Source: Mantis religiosa
Taxonomy: Eukaryota; Arthropoda; Insecta; Mantodea; Mantidae
Assembly: GCA_030765055.1 (NCBI GenBank)
Contig: CM060950.1
Span: 15,368,306 to 15,432,305 of the forward strand
DNA length: 64,000 nt
Direction: 5' to 3'
Of the stretch, positions 1 through 11,830 are shown piece by piece. The position numbers and the translations under genes are program-made. The notes under the pieces were generated by a model, which saw only the letters and a list, made by a program, of their open reading frames with translations, was not told where the DNA came from and made no database searches. Positions within the stretch are counted from its first letter, which is position 1, and every line of letters starts with the position of its first letter.

Positions 1-1065
1 GCCTGCAGTACCTAGTCGTTTTGCGGCATATCCCGCGAGATGAGTAGGGTGAATTTATGTTCTGCCTGGTGTCGGTTGTGGATAACTTTGGTGTGAGGTT
101 TCTGTAGGAATGTTGATATGGAAGGCCCCTAAAATTCGAAAAGAACTTGTAATATAGCATTCCCTCGTTTGGAGAGAAATGCTTTGGTACCTTTCACTGT
201 TTTAATTACGGGCTGCATAAACCTTGAGCCATCAGGGACAGACTGATGCTTAGAGCATCGAGGGTGGATTTAACCTACAGTGGCAGAACTTGCATCTTCT
301 CCTATAGATAGTGCAGCCACCAAGCTTTTGCATTTGGACGGATGCCATTCGCTACAGCACGGCGACAAATATTATTTGAGGGAGACATTAGTTTATTGAA
401 AATAATTATACCAGATTACTTTTAAAAATCCTAATACAAACATTCCTTAAGGTACAGTAATATATGTAAATGATATCATGTACTTCAGTTTTCTATCTCC
501 CAACAGCTTTGTGTGACTCACTATCGCAGCTACTTAGGTCTAAGAGCAGCACATTCCATTTGCTCTCCAATTTCATGGGATCATCCGATGGAACGAGCTT
601 GATGTATATTATTGTGGAATTACTGCTGCAATAATCAAATGATATATTTTGCATTACTCTTCAGAAAACTCTGTAACTCGCTTCCTTTCAATTTCGTTCC
701 GTATAGAACGGACGGCTGGAAGAAAGTGAAGTTCTGTCGTCGCCTTGAGGACGGTGTAGACACGAAACAACACGCCTGCAGAGCGTATGAATTTGCGATG
801 ATTCGCTTGGAGTGCTTCACAATATGGTTCACAGCATCCATCGCCATAAACAGAATATAACAATCGCTACACTTGATCACGTTCAGTTGTTACGCATAAC
901 AGTAACTGTTAGCAATATTCTTAACCGGAAGCTAATATTGTTGAATGTTTTTCACAACTCTACCTCTACCGCAGCATGCTTCGGCAGATTCCATCTCAAC
1001 GCTGGATGACGAAACATGGCAGCGAGAGATCAATACCAGATTTGGGGTGTGTCTCGGACACAGAT
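1..1065. repeat. Partial copy (unit 0) of the large compound repeat
   Basis: This stretch is homologous, in the same orientation, to about 28760-29710, 39240-40170, 48110-49210 and 63540-64000. Shared landmarks are a Cys/Arg-rich minus-strand reading around 1-350 and the block near 1008-1050 containing the motif GATCAATACC after TGGCAGCGAGA. Similarity to the other copies stops at about 1065. It shares with the 48-kb copy an extra block at about 455-540 that is absent from the 29-, 39- and 63-kb copies, so two subfamilies exist. The short reading frames in it are interrupted and differ between copies; I regard it as non-coding or long dead. Confidence 0.8.
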
Positions 1066-2740
1066 AACAGATGTATTTTGTACATCAAAATAACAATCAT
1101 TGCAACATATAGTGCAAGAAATTCGCTAAACACATACTATTTTGCGGTTCCCTAGGGAAAATAGTTCTACATTTATTGGAAAAATCATAAATCGCTTCAC
1201 AGCAAGTTAAAATAACAGATATTGTCGTATAACTAAAATGCATATAAATCCTCTTTAGTAAGTAAGAACTGTAATGTGCAGAAGCTATGTCCAAAATAAA
1301 AAACGTGCGTTTGGGGGGCGGGGCCTTAAAAGTGAAAATGGAAAGATCTGGAATGTTTGTTATATTTGTTTCAAATTTATATGCTTTATTTTGGTGATCG
1401 ATCAAGAATGGTATAATACCAAGTTGCAGCTTTCCAGTTACAATAGTTTCTGAGGAATTAACAGTTTATGTCTAAATTACAGGAACCTTTCAAAATGTGC
1501 CACATATGGTAATTTCAAAAATTAATGTTTGGAGTATTAGTTTCTGTACCCATTTTAACTTATAGTGACGTGTACTTACGTGAAATATGTGTCTACGTCA
1601 TATCAAGGAAGAGAAAAAATAATCGTACCTTTAAACAAGTTTTATTTTCCTAAGCGTTCTCAGTAAGAAGTAAGCCTTGTAACCCTTTTCAATACAAATA
1701 ACAAACACACAACAAATGTAAATGGGTACAGTTAATATGCAGTTGCCCTTACAGGCATGTTTACAATTTCATACAGATTAATAGAAAACTGCATTTTGTG
1801 GAACATTCTGAAGTTAGGAAAATGCAGAAAATATGGAATATGAGAAGTCTACGATACAGATGTAGGGTTAATTAAATAATCATGTGACGTTTTCTATAGT
1901 GCCGCTAGGAAAAAAGAAACTTTATATTATTGATGTATGTCTATATTAATTTTAAGACAATAAAACTAAATTTGGGATTGTTGTAAGATTTGGGTCAGTT
2001 TGCACAGATGTGGCTCCTTAAAGGAAACGATTGTTGGAAAGAATAAGAAATTCAAAAGCTCATCACAGCAATCTTAATATCACTTAAAATGATGTCACGA
2101 TGTGCTGAAAGATACAAAGCACAGATCAAAAATTAAAACTTAAGCTACAGAATCCTAGTTTTTGTAATAAAGCCCTGAATGCCCCATTGTCGACTAAGTA
2201 CAAATAATAAAGCACAGTTTTTAATTAAGCGTTTTTCGTGCATTCCAACAGAATTACAGCAATTACGGCATCGTGGAAAGAATTCTAGTACGTAATTTTA
2301 CAAAGGCATTTCTGTAAAATTTTACACAAACCATTAAAAGTTATTGGTCTGCAGTTTCATTTTCAATGTTGGAAGCCAAACCGGAAGTATCCAAGCAATC
2401 GATTTCACGATTCCTTAAGATACATGTAGAAAAACGTAAGCGTGGGGAAATATATATAATTAACCCTAGTCTGTGTATCCTAGCTAATTAAGCGCTGCCT
2501 TACAAGTTTAAGTTGTAGCCTGAACAGTCCCAGAGTTGTGGTTTTAAGATTGAGTAAAGCAACAGCTTCGTGTAAGTAGATTTACACATATGTAAAAGAA
2601 ATCGTACGGAAGGCTAATCCTGCTTACCAGCAGTACTGATTGTGATCTGACATGATTGTTAAAAATTGACACCATCAATAATTTAATTAATAATCCCTCC
2701 CTCAAGTATAACTATTAGCTCAAGAAATAAGCCTTTACAC
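1066..2740. other. Unassigned AT-rich DNA
   Basis: No recognisable protein motif, RNA gene or repeat homologous to other parts of the window was found here. It lies between the broken edge of unit 0 and the gypsy gag remnant. A 5' LTR for the gypsy element would be expected in this interval, but I could not match any part of it to sequence downstream of the integrase, so the LTR is either lost or too diverged to see. Confidence 0.5.
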
Positions 2741-2756
2741 CAGCACAGAAATATCA

Positions 2757-3553
2757 TTGACCCTGGCGTTTTGGAGGGCAGACCAGAACAAGACATTTTT
2801 GCTTATGTACATAACTTTGACACTATATCAGCAGCCAATGGCTTGGATGACCATGCCAAAGCACAGTATTTACCCTGCTACCATCGTGAAGCAGCAGCTA
2901 ACTGGTTTAAAACTTTTGCCCATCGATATAGACACAAAAATTGTTCCGACTTAAAGACTACTTTACAAGACGCTTTCGTTCCTGCAGTGCACGAAGACGT
3001 TTAATAATGTCGGTTTCGGCAGCGTATCAAAGATCTGACCGAGCCCACAGAGCAATACATTTACGACATTCTAGCCCTCTGTGACCAAGTAAACCCGAAT
3101 ATGACTGAACGTGAACGCATAAGGCACGTTACCCGTGGTCTTAAACCGTCCTTACTGGAACAAGTTCTGCCAGCAAACCCCCAAACCATAGACGGATTAA
3201 CTATTTTTCTATGTAGAGTAGAAATGGCTAGGAATCTGGCTGGACAAGTTGACTTAATGCACAGACCAACACCGGGTCCTGTTTCAACCATTAACGATGC
3301 CAATGCATTAGATCCTATTAACACCTTGACGCAAGCCGTACAAGCCTTACAAAAACAGATGCAAAAACTTCAATTTTCACACAATAATAAACCTGGTACA
3401 TCATATCGTGTGACACGGCCAATGGCCCCTAGACACGCTCGCGGTACTAGCCCCGGTAATCACTTTACACATGGCTCTTACAGATCATCCAGAACTAATT
3501 TTTCCAGAGACCCCCTAATGCTAAACCAAAAATCGCTGGCAAACAAACAGTAG
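2757..3553 (+). pseudogene. gypsy gag remnant (capsid-like)
   Basis: Two consecutive frames make up the remnant: about 2771-3002, with the motif AANWFKTFAHRY typical of the retrotransposon gag capsid domain, and about 3004-3553, with EQYIYDILALCDQVNP and ERERIRHVTRGLKPSLLEQV, also capsid-like, followed by a basic Arg/Ser-rich tail. A stop at about 3002 separates them. The N-terminus is missing and no CCHC zinc knuckle is visible. Gag would form the particle in which reverse transcription happens; this copy cannot do so. Confidence 0.85.
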
Positions 3554-3699
3554 AACAGCTGATGGGCGATATGGTGGTTTTGTATGCCACCGACAAGGTC
3601 ATACAGCAATAAATTGTAGACTTAGGTAAAGTCCCCCAAACGGGGCAGGGACGCCACGGTACTAGTGTCCTTGGCGCCCATAACAGCTAATGTTCGAGA

Positions 3700-4404
3700 T
3701 CTTACAGTTGCACATATTCGGACAAGAATGTACTTACGGCTCAGGGTATTACAGCTAACAACCAACGGTTTAGCATATTGTTTGACACCAGCAGTGCCGT
3801 TAGCATAGTGCGTGAATGTTTCATAGCTTCACCCATGTTTCCAATATCTAACAGTTTGCTTCTTCGTACAGCAGACAATAAATTACTAGAGGTTTGTCAT
3901 TTGACCCAGGTTCAGTTTCAACATGCAGGAGCGCAATTCACAGAAGAATTATTAGTGGCACGAGAGTTCGCTCACGACCATCTGTTAGGAATGGACTTTT
4001 TAAACAAATATCAAGCTCTTATTAATTAAGCTTCTTACGATATAACTGTTAAGACATCTGACGATAGCGCAGTAAATATACACTGTGGCGATAAACAAAA
4101 TTGTAATTTGGCTCAGATTACAATTGAACCAGAAAAGGAACCTGACACTGTACTTAAGGCATATTGTACACAGGACACTCTTGTATCTCCTTTCACTTCC
4201 ATGAACGTACCAGTAAAAGTTAATCTTGCTATACCAGGACAAATGTTGTTAGAACCCAGAGACTCGATTATTCAAAAGAAATGTTTACAAATTCCACCTA
4301 TCATGTTTAATAATGCAGGACAATGTCCAATACCGGTACACAACAATACTGCTGGACCAAAGTCATTTTTGCTAGAACAACCCTTGCTAATGCTTATGAA
4401 GTAG
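3700..4404 (+). pseudogene. gypsy aspartic protease and linker remnant
   Basis: The protease block at 3778-4029 shows the catalytic loop as FDTSSAVSIV, where the usual D-T/S-G has Ser in place of Gly, and ends with the family motif LLGMDFL. A second frame at 4108-4404 (IEPEKEPDTVL..., NVPVKVNL) resembles the spacer that joins protease to RT in Ty3/gypsy pol. A stop after NKYQALIN (about 4027) interrupts the polyprotein. It lies directly between gag and RT as expected. Confidence 0.8.
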
Positions 4405-4419
4405 CCCATATACAGGCTT

Positions 4420-5046
4420 CTAATTGGTCTTCTAGAGATTTCCAACCCATAGAGCTTGAAAACGCTAAATTTAACATCAATTCACAACTCACTTTAGAAC
4501 AGAAATCTCAAATGACTAGTTTATTACAGAAATACCGCCTTGTCTTTGTTTAAAAATTGCAAGAATTAGGTCAAACAGATATAGGAGAATTTAAAATAGA
4601 GGTCACAGATGAAATACCCATAAAACAAAAACCATATCGTGTATCTCATGCACAAAGAGAAATCATAGATTCCCAAATTAAAGAAATGCTAGATGCCGGG
4701 ATTATTCACGGATCCCATAGTCCCTGGAGTTCACCCATGGTATTATTTAAAAAGAAAAGTGGTGAATTGAGATTTTGCATAGATTATCGGAAGCTTATTG
4801 CAGTTACAAAAACAACATCCTACCACCTACCGTTCATAGATGATTTGCTTAGTTACGTAGGCAGCTCGCGATGGTATTGCATTTTGGATTTGTTAAGCGC
4901 ATATTATCAAGTTCCTATTGATGAGAAAAGCAAGAAGTGTACAAGATTCGTTACAAATTCTTCCCAATATGAATTTAACAGACTAAGCTTCGTACTTGTT
5001 AATGCCCCTAGGTTTTTCTCAGAAGTTTCTGATAAGCTATTAGGTG
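4420..5046 (+). pseudogene. gypsy reverse transcriptase, N-terminal part
   Basis: The frame at 4557-5054 contains the RT fingers and palm: KQKPYRVSH, GIIHGSHSPWSSPMVLFKKK, LRFCIDYRKL and the motif-A region ILDLLSAYYQVPI, whose first catalytic Asp is present. It ends at KLLGG where the SINE compound enters at 5047. Upstream, from about 4420, a separate frame carries the pre-RT spacer; a stop lies just before 4557. The continuation is at 5957. Confidence 0.92.
5034..5046. repeat. Left target-site duplication of the SINE-1 compound
   Basis: AAGCTATTAGGTG occurs here and again at 5957-5969 on the far side of the insert. Thirteen bases is the size range of LINE-endonuclease retroposition. The RT reading (KLLG) resumes on the right copy. 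Confidence 0.9.
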
Positions 5047-5121
5047 GAAATTAATTATTCTTTCACACAGGCCGTGTGTAGGCTAAATTGTGGAAACGTA
5101 GAGTCAGACTGAAAAATTCAA

Positions 5122-5193
5122 TGCCATAGCCGGGATTTGAACCACAGATCTTCTGGTTTCCGTCCAGCCGCACTACCATTGTGCTACTATGGC
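5122..5193 (-). repeat. tRNA-like head of SINE-1, inverted copy
   Basis: On the minus strand the acceptor-like ends GCCATAG and CTATGGC pair over seven bases. A box-A-like TAGCACAATGGTAGTGCGG and a box-B-like GGTTCAAATCC are at tRNA spacing. The anticodon position would read GGA. It is an internal pol III promoter region of a SINE rather than a functional tRNA: the downstream non-tRNA body is attached, and many diverged copies occur in the window. Confidence 0.8.
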
Positions 5194-5537
5194 CAACGTG
5201 CCGACATGACATTAAATTCTCCAACTGACTCGTATTTTCCCGGTAAACCACTAGGAGTTCTCATGAACACATGAGACAACTACCTTAATGGCGACTTACT
5301 ATGCTGTAAGTACTTTAAGGCCCGGGCTTCATATAGTAAATCACTATTAGGCTAATTAATGGAAATTAATTATTCTTTCACACTGGCCGTGTGTAGGCTA
5401 AATTGTGGAAACGTAGAGTCAGACTGAAAAATTCAATGCCAATTAAGGTAGTTGTCTCATGTGTTCATGAGAACTCCTAGTGGTTTACCGGGAAAATACG
5501 AGTCAGTTGGAGAATTTAATGTCATGTCGGCACGTTG

Positions 5538-5609
5538 GCCATAGTAGCACAATGGTAGTGCGGCTGGACGGAAACCAGAAGATCCGTGGTTCAAATCCCG
5601 GCTATGGCA
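5538..5609 (+). repeat. tRNA-like head of SINE-1, first plus copy
   Basis: It has the same fold as the inverted copy, with seven-base acceptor pairing, box A and box B GGTTCAAATCC. It is followed by the SINE body (CATTGAATTTTTCAG...) and a tail ending near the AAGAATAATTAATTTCC block. Confidence 0.82.
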
Positions 5610-5852
5610 TTGAATTTTTCAGTCTGACTCTACGTTTCCACAATTTAGCCTACACACGGCCAGTGTGAAAGAATAATTAATTTCCATTAATTAGCCTAAT
5701 AGTGATTTACTATATGAAGCCCGGGCCTTAAAGTACTTACAGCATAGTAAGTCGCCATTAAGGTAGTTGTCTCATGTGTTCATGAGAACTCCTAGTGGTT
5801 TACCGGGAAAATACGAGTCAGTTGGAGAATTTAATGTCATGTCGGCACGTTG

Positions 5853-5924
5853 GCCATAGTAGCACAATGTTAGTGCGGCTGGACGGAAACCACAAGATCC
5901 GTGGTTCAAATCCCGGCTATGGCA
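5853..5924 (+). repeat. tRNA-like head of SINE-1, second plus copy
   Basis: It lies 315 bases downstream of the first plus copy with few substitutions (for example AATGTTAG for AATGGTAG in box A and CACAAG for CAGAAG). Its body ends early at about 5956, at the right target-site duplication. Confidence 0.82.
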
Positions 5925-5956
5925 TTGAATTTTTCAGTCTGACTCTACGTTTCCAG

Positions 5957-5969
5957 AAGCTATTAGGTG
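5957..5969. repeat. Right target-site duplication of the SINE-1 compound
   Basis: This is an exact copy of the 13 bases at 5034-5046. It marks the right edge of the insertion and the point where gypsy RT resumes. Confidence 0.9.
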
Positions 5970-6822
5970 ATCTTCGTTATGAAAAGGCTCTAGTCTATTT
6001 AGACAGTATTGTTGTTTTTGCTCCAAAATTTCATGAATTATTAACAAATTTAGAAGAAGTCTTTTGTCAACTATGTAAACATAACTTCAAACTAAAACCA
6101 GAAAAATGCTTTTTTGGTACGTCAAAAATAAAATAATTAGGCTTTGAAGTATCCGCTAAGGGTAAAGAACCAGACAATGATAAATTACGAGCTATTCATA
6201 ATTTGCCAGTCCCTAAGACTATTTGTGACGTTAGAAAAGCACTTGGTTTATTTACTTTCTATAGACGTTTTGTCCCGAATTTTGCTTCTATTGCTTCACC
6301 CCTTCATTAACTAACTCGAAAAAACAAAGATTTTGAATGGATATCAACGCAACAAGACTCATTCGATAAACTAAAACAGTTACTCACAAATGCCCCAGTA
6401 CTAGCTCACTATCAACCAGGAGCCTATTCAGAAATTCATGCAGATACCTCTACGTCAGTAATTGGTTGCGCTCTATTGCAACGCATAGATGGCGAATTGC
6501 ATCCAATTGCTTACTGTTCACGTTCTCTAAACAAGGATGAAAAAATTGCATTATCTCGGAAAAAGAATTACTAGCAATAGTATACGGTCTAACACATTTT
6601 AGACCATATATTTATGGCTTCCCCGTCAATATTGTGAGTGATCATCACTCACTTTACTACCTTCGTAACTTAAAATACATTACAGGAAGATTAGCACTTT
6701 GGGCTTTAAAACTCCAGGAATTTGATTATTCCATCATTTATAAATCAGGTGCAAAACACACGGACGTGGACGCTCTTTCCCGTTTTTCAGTGGATGAACC
6801 CAACCCTTACTTAGTGGAGTAA
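5957..6822 (+). pseudogene. gypsy RT C-terminal part and RNase H
   Basis: RT resumes as KLLGDLRYEKALVYLDSIVVF. The YxDD box reads YLDS, so the second catalytic Asp is lost. The thumb and connection follow (LKPEKCFFGTSKI, a stop near 6134, then FTFYRRFVPNFASIASPL). RNase H shows IHADTSTSVIGCALL, KKELLAIVYGL and SDHHSLYYL, corresponding to its D-E-D acidic set, and ends with the usual KHTDVDALSRF. Frames shift near 6308 and 6570. The two halves of pol are collinear once the SINE insert is ignored. Confidence 0.92.
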
Positions 6823-7039
6823 TTGGACGGCTTGCCAACTTGTCTATTAACACCAGTTCAAGCAGCAAATGAACAAAGAGCTGATCCCAAGCTGCTACCC
6901 TTAATAACCACGTTGGAAAATCCCCAATCCGGCTCATCTAAGTTACAAAGACAGGCAAAAACCTATACTTAAAATCAGGAGTCCTGTACCGCAGAAATGC
7001 AGGTAGTTTAGGGCCTTTGCGCTTGTTGGTCATCCCTGA

Positions 7040-8000
7040 TCAGCTGAAGACGAAATCCTAATTTCGTGTCACTCAGATCCTCTGTCGGGACACATGGGAT
7101 TCCAGAAAGCCTTTACAAAAATCAATTCCAGATATTACTGGCTCGGAATGAAGAAAGACATTGAAAAATAGGTCCGCACGTGCCAATCTTGCCAAGGTCG
7201 AAAAGGGGTGATAAATGCTAAACCAGCTGGTCTTTTACAGCCAATTGCCATGAATTTTATCTGTGAACGCTGGGGAATTTACCTGGTCGGTCCGATTCAT
7301 CGTTCCAAAAACGGTAACACTATGCTCGTTCTAGCGACTGAATACCTTACAAAATGGGTAGAAGCTTGTGCTATTCCTAAGGGTTCTGTAGAGCACGTAG
7401 CTAAGTTTGTGTTAGAACAAATTATCTGTCGGCACGGTTCCCCTTCCAAGCTCTTATCTGATATAGGTACTGTGTTTCTGAGTGACGTTAATGAAACATC
7501 TCTTAAAATCCCTGGGAGTCCACCCATCATTTACCACAGGCTATCACACAGTTTGCAACGGACTTACAGAACGTGCTAACCAGACTGTAATCAATATGTT
7601 GTCACACTACGTCTCAACTGATCAAAAAGACTGGAACGTGGCACCTCCACATGTTACCTTTGCTTATAGTACGAGTAAACAAGAAACCAGAGGAAATTAC
7701 CCTTCTTCCTCTTGTATGGACGCAATCCCTTTCTTCCCAACGAAGTGCAACTAAAGTACACCACGGACAACCCCTTTATCCAAACTACAGAAAAGCAGAT
7801 TCAGATAGCTCGCCAACTAGCTAAGGATAAAAGTGTTCACCCCCACGAGAATGAAAGGCAAAACGACTAAACTGTTACATCGTTATCATGGACCGTTTAA
7901 CATTGTGGAACAAACAAGTGCCGTAAACTATCGCATTAAAAGTGTTACTGGTCGAAAGAAATATTATAGTATCATACACGTATCAAAACTACATCCCTAA
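7040..8000 (+). pseudogene. gypsy integrase remnant
   Basis: The HHCC zinc-binding region is seen as HSDPLSGHMGF...RYYWLGMKKDI...TCQSCQ, with a stop between. The core has GIYLVGP where the first catalytic Asp is expected (GID), so it is replaced by Tyr; LLSDIGTVF keeps the second Asp and GLTERANQTV keeps the Glu. The C-terminal barrel-like end reads VNYRIKSVTGRKKYYSIIHVSKLHP. Several frameshifts occur between 7490 and 7900. An enzyme with this core would not join ends. Confidence 0.9.
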
Positions 8001-9747
8001 TATGCACCTTAATCATTTATTGATATGGTATTTATTTGTAGAGTACGCATCACAATTTCACTACAATGACTTTAATATTGAGCATGCAGTATCACACCTT
8101 ATATGATCAGAATGGAAGGAAACCAGAAAAAAACACACCAATGATTTCAGGTCTCTTCATCTCTATCTTTCTCCCCTCCCATGTGTTCAAATGTTTTTTT
8201 TCTCCTATTTTCTTTCTGCTAGGTAGGTTACAACAACAAATCCTATATGGTTTTCCACTACTTTTGCAATATTTCGTATAAATTCTCGTTCAATAAGATG
8301 ATTTTATTATTATTCTGAGTTCCTTAAAGTCATAACAACCCAAACAACTTGTTTTATTCTTAAAATATATCCTGGAAAGTAAAGACACATACACACATTT
8401 CATAACCCTCGCTAAAACACTGAAGGCTTCTGAACTATTTCTCTAGCCTCCAGGCTTAAGGTAGATGGCAACGTAAACCAATAACCTAAGAAAAAGACAA
8501 TCCCAGCATAATCAAATCGAAACAATAGCCTCACTAATTTTCAGCTAAACTTATACTGCGATTAAAGATTATTAATTTTCACTTTAAGTTTATTTCCTGA
8601 TAAACTTATATTAGCAATCTGTTATTTACTTTAAGTATATAATTCTTATTCATGGACTCGGTATTCTACCATGGGTTTCATAATATAGCAGTTTATACCA
8701 TGTGAAATTTCCCCCAAAAGGTCAATAGTACAAAGTTTGTTTGTTATACTTCATCTTTACACGTTACACACATTTCTTACACTTATTTAGCGCATTTATT
8801 CCTGTCAGTAGCACGTGATCCTTTACACAAATTCCCTTCAAAACTTTTATTATAATTCAACAAAAAAAAGGACAACGGAAACAATTACGGCTGTGATCTG
8901 GACAGCAAAAGCCATTATAAGATTATTAATTATAACTCCTAGAGATAACACTAGAATATTTTCAAATTTCTTTAGAGTTTTTAAACTCCTCAACCCTAAA
9001 TGTATTATTTCTTATAATTAATAACACCAAATTTAAGCCTTCATGATAAAATTTTCAAAATACAAATCTATGTGAAGTTAACATAATATCCTTTAATTCC
9101 AGTGTTCATTCAAATTTTAAGTATAATTTAATAATTAAAACTGTATTTTCCTAACTGTTAATCTTGAGAAAACCATGACCTTCTTCTTATATTTTCAGTA
9201 GTTACAACTAATTAGATAACGTTAGACACTGTTAATAAATATGCTGTACTTATAACTTAACCAATGGTGACACACCCGGTTTCAAGGTTTTGAAACAACT
9301 CCGAAAACTAACATGTTATTCATCCATACTTAATGTTTTTGGCACAATGATAGCTTTGAATCAGGATAGAAGATTTTTCTCCAAAATACTAATACACGAA
9401 ATTCTACATTTTACAGTATATACTCGTGTTTTTTTATCAATACGAATTATTTCTTTACCTTCCTTGTCAGTTACATTTAATTTTATTTATTCACTTTTTA
9501 CATTAATTTAGCACACAAAAATTTCTTTCCAAAATGTGATCCTTCTGGATACAATATACGAATGCAAGACAAAACAGGCACAAATAATTTTTATTTCTCT
9601 ACCAACAAAATGACACCCCATATTTGGCATATTACCTCGCTTGTTTTAGCTAATATAATCTCTCCACCCCCAAAATAATATTTAATCTTCTGTAAATCGT
9701 ACCTCATTAATTCGTGACGATGCTATTTCAATTTGAAACTTCAGTGC

Positions 9748-9803
<56 letters not shown>

Positions 9804-11235
9804 TCTATTTATTTTACTCACCTTTCGAGCGGCTAACAGCTAATCCATGAAAATGTCTCTTTTCACCTTACAGTATATATACTCTTTTTTTTGCAATAAA
9901 CTCGCACCTACAATCGTTTCCGAATAACCTTTTACTTCGAATATACACTTGTGCCTTTTGCTTTGGATAACATTCACTATATCCACACAAATATAATTTT
10001 CACCTGAAACATAAGCACGCGGAATTAACAAGAAAGGTTTATATATATGCATCTTCCTTCGGAGACCGTACATTTCCATACGTGGAAATCGCTATACTGA
10101 TTTCTGTCTTGATACTTAGCGGTTCCCAGAGTGACATACGAACCTTCTCCTGACAAGATGTCTGCAAACGCCTCAACATCAGTCATGTCTTGGGTCGTTT
10201 AGAAACCAAGTTCATGCTTTGAAACGTATGGTGACTGACAATCTACATATTTGTTTAACCGTTCATATGGGGCACCTAATTGCATAGTGACACCTTGTGT
10301 ACATTCCTCTCTACAGTACTTATCTAAGCTTATTTTACCTTAAATAATAAACTTTTTTCCGTATTTATTTCCCAGGTTTCCTCAGTAACAAGTTTCTTTT
10401 CCTTACATGTGAGACTTTATTTGCTATCAATGACTAATTCTGTTTTCACCATTATGTTTACGCCTATCTACTCTGTTATGCTATTTGTCCCCATTTGGTT
10501 ATAATCTAGTTCAGCCTACAAATGAAGCGCCTTATAACTATTTTGCTAATTTCAGTGGCCTATTACCGATTACGTCCGTTCATTACTTCAAGAAAATAAC
10601 CCCCTCAAATCAGACTATTTTTACATAGGCTTGATTCCCGACAAACTGGTCCTAATTTCTTTAAAACGTATTCGCACCTTCTTACCGTCTTTAACATGAA
10701 AGGTACTCCCATTCGAAACGAATCCTTTTTTTTCCCCCTTCTTTCTCCCAGAAGAATCTGCTTTATTATTTTAATTTGGAACTATATTCCACCGATACTT
10801 TCAGCAAACATCTTAGTTTTCCAATCCCACGGGAAACTCATATGACACCTATTTCTCTTTCTTAACACCGCTTACATCGGAAGTTCTCCCAACGCTGGCT
10901 TGGGAGCCGCTGACATAGCAAGCCGGATCACATTAGCAACAGCAGCAAAGCATCCTTTGTACACGGCACGTATCTCTTCGCTCCTAAGAATGTTATATAA
11001 TTGTAAACTTTCTTATCATAGTTTTAACAAAAATTCAAACTCAAATTTCAAGGTGTAACACGCTTACATTTTGCTATCACCACCATAAGACATAACTCAT
11101 TTGTCTTATGTTATTCCTTTCCATGCTTTTAGAATACACCAGAAGTACAACGTGCTTTTCATTATAAATCAGTTCAGTTTTACTTTACATTCTCTGTGCT
11201 TAACTTATAAGTTATGGTTGATGTAGCCAAATGCT
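8001..11235. other. Unassigned AT-rich DNA downstream of gypsy integrase
   Basis: No recognisable coding domain was found. Short frames (for example 8066-8281 plus and 9840-10079 minus) show no family motif and no support from repeated copies. The interval contains a TA microsatellite. It could include the 3' untranslated part of the gypsy element, but no polypurine tract plus LTR start could be fixed. Confidence 0.45.
9752..9800. repeat. (TA)n microsatellite
   Basis: About 49 bases of uninterrupted alternating T and A. Confidence 0.95.
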
Positions 11236-11239
11236 GAGG

Positions 11240-11830
11240 ATTTGTTAAGATGTTTGTTTGTAGTAACCTTTGACCTTAAGAACAACCGCGAGGCATTCTT
11301 AGAGGCTGTTTCTAAGTGTTTGTAGATTCTAGTGTTAATGTGTTCTGTTCCAAGTCCATCGCAAGATTTTCGGAGACAATTTTAGTGAATATGTACGCAT
11401 ATACTATGGTATCCTCAAGTTTCAAGCTTTTAAGCTATAAGAGTTTTTTTTGTACGAGTGACAGAGGCTACATACTTCGGTGAACGAGAGATCCCCAGGT
11501 CCTGTACATCTCTTACGGTGATCAGATATAGTCAGAGCTGTTGTGATATAAAAAGGGATTTTTCGCGCAAGCGTTTTCCCTATAAGCAACTATACATGTC
11601 AGGTGAATGATTGCTACGTAGCGTAAATGAGAAGTTTTCTGCTATGGATGGAGGGCCCACCCTCATTAGCTTATAGTAAAGAATGATGACTTGCCAGTAC
11701 CTATGTGAAGTCTTTGCTGTGGAGGAGACGTCCCTCAATCAGCTTACAGTGAAGAGTGATACTAGTATGAAAGAGAATAAATAAACTCAAATCCTAAGAT
11801 AATATAAGTAGTTGTATTAACGGTGATAAT
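11240..11830 (+). other. Possible LTR-like promoter and polyadenylation block
   Basis: A TATA-like GATATAAAAAGGG lies at about 11546, and GAATAAATAAAC, a polyadenylation-like signal, follows at about 11772. Between them are two imperfect direct repeats with a 76-base offset (about 11631 and 11707, both starting GAAGT and containing TTTGCTGTGGA-like text, CCCTCA and AGCTTA). This order is typical of U3-R of an LTR. No terminal TG/CA pair, second LTR or primer-binding site was found, so the call is tentative; it might be the lost LTR of the gypsy element or an unrelated solo LTR. Confidence 0.3.

Larger units (their letters stand above)
5047..5956. mobile_element. Compound SINE-1 insertion (one inverted, two tandem copies)
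   Basis: The insert consists of three copies of a roughly 315-bp tRNA-derived SINE (called SINE-1 here): one on the minus strand (about 5047-5364 plus an extra partial tail to 5440) and two in tandem on the plus strand (5441-5956, period 315). Positions 5251 and 5480 are symmetrical about 5365.5, giving a long inverted repeat. The insert is bounded on both sides by the 13-bp repeat AAGCTATTAGGTG and exactly interrupts the gypsy RT frame. The pattern indicates LINE-driven insertion, either of a pre-rearranged compound or with repeated template switching. Confidence 0.9.
2757..8000 (+). mobile_element. Degenerate Ty3/gypsy LTR retrotransposon, internal region
   Basis: The order gag, protease, reverse transcriptase, RNase H, integrase on the plus strand is that of Ty3/gypsy elements. 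All domains can be followed, but the reading frame is broken by stops and frameshifts in every module and RT is split by a SINE compound (5047-5956). Catalytic positions are lost in RT (the second Asp of the YxDD box) and integrase (the first Asp), and the protease DTG is changed. No paired LTRs were found. It is a dead copy; length without the insertion is about 4.3 kb. No env-like reading frame is visible after the integrase. Confidence 0.93.

Noticed and set aside
5538..5609. A functional tRNA gene.
   Set aside because: The cloverleaf is plausible, but the sequence is attached to a SINE body, present in many diverged copies and bounded by retroposition target duplications.
5480..6136. Three near-identical 62-113 codon frames beginning MVYRENTSQLENL.
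   Set aside because: They are translations of the three SINE-1 copies and have no independent coding support.
9840..10079. A 79-codon minus-strand frame near the TA microsatellite.
   Set aside because: No motif, no paralogue and a length expected by chance in this composition.
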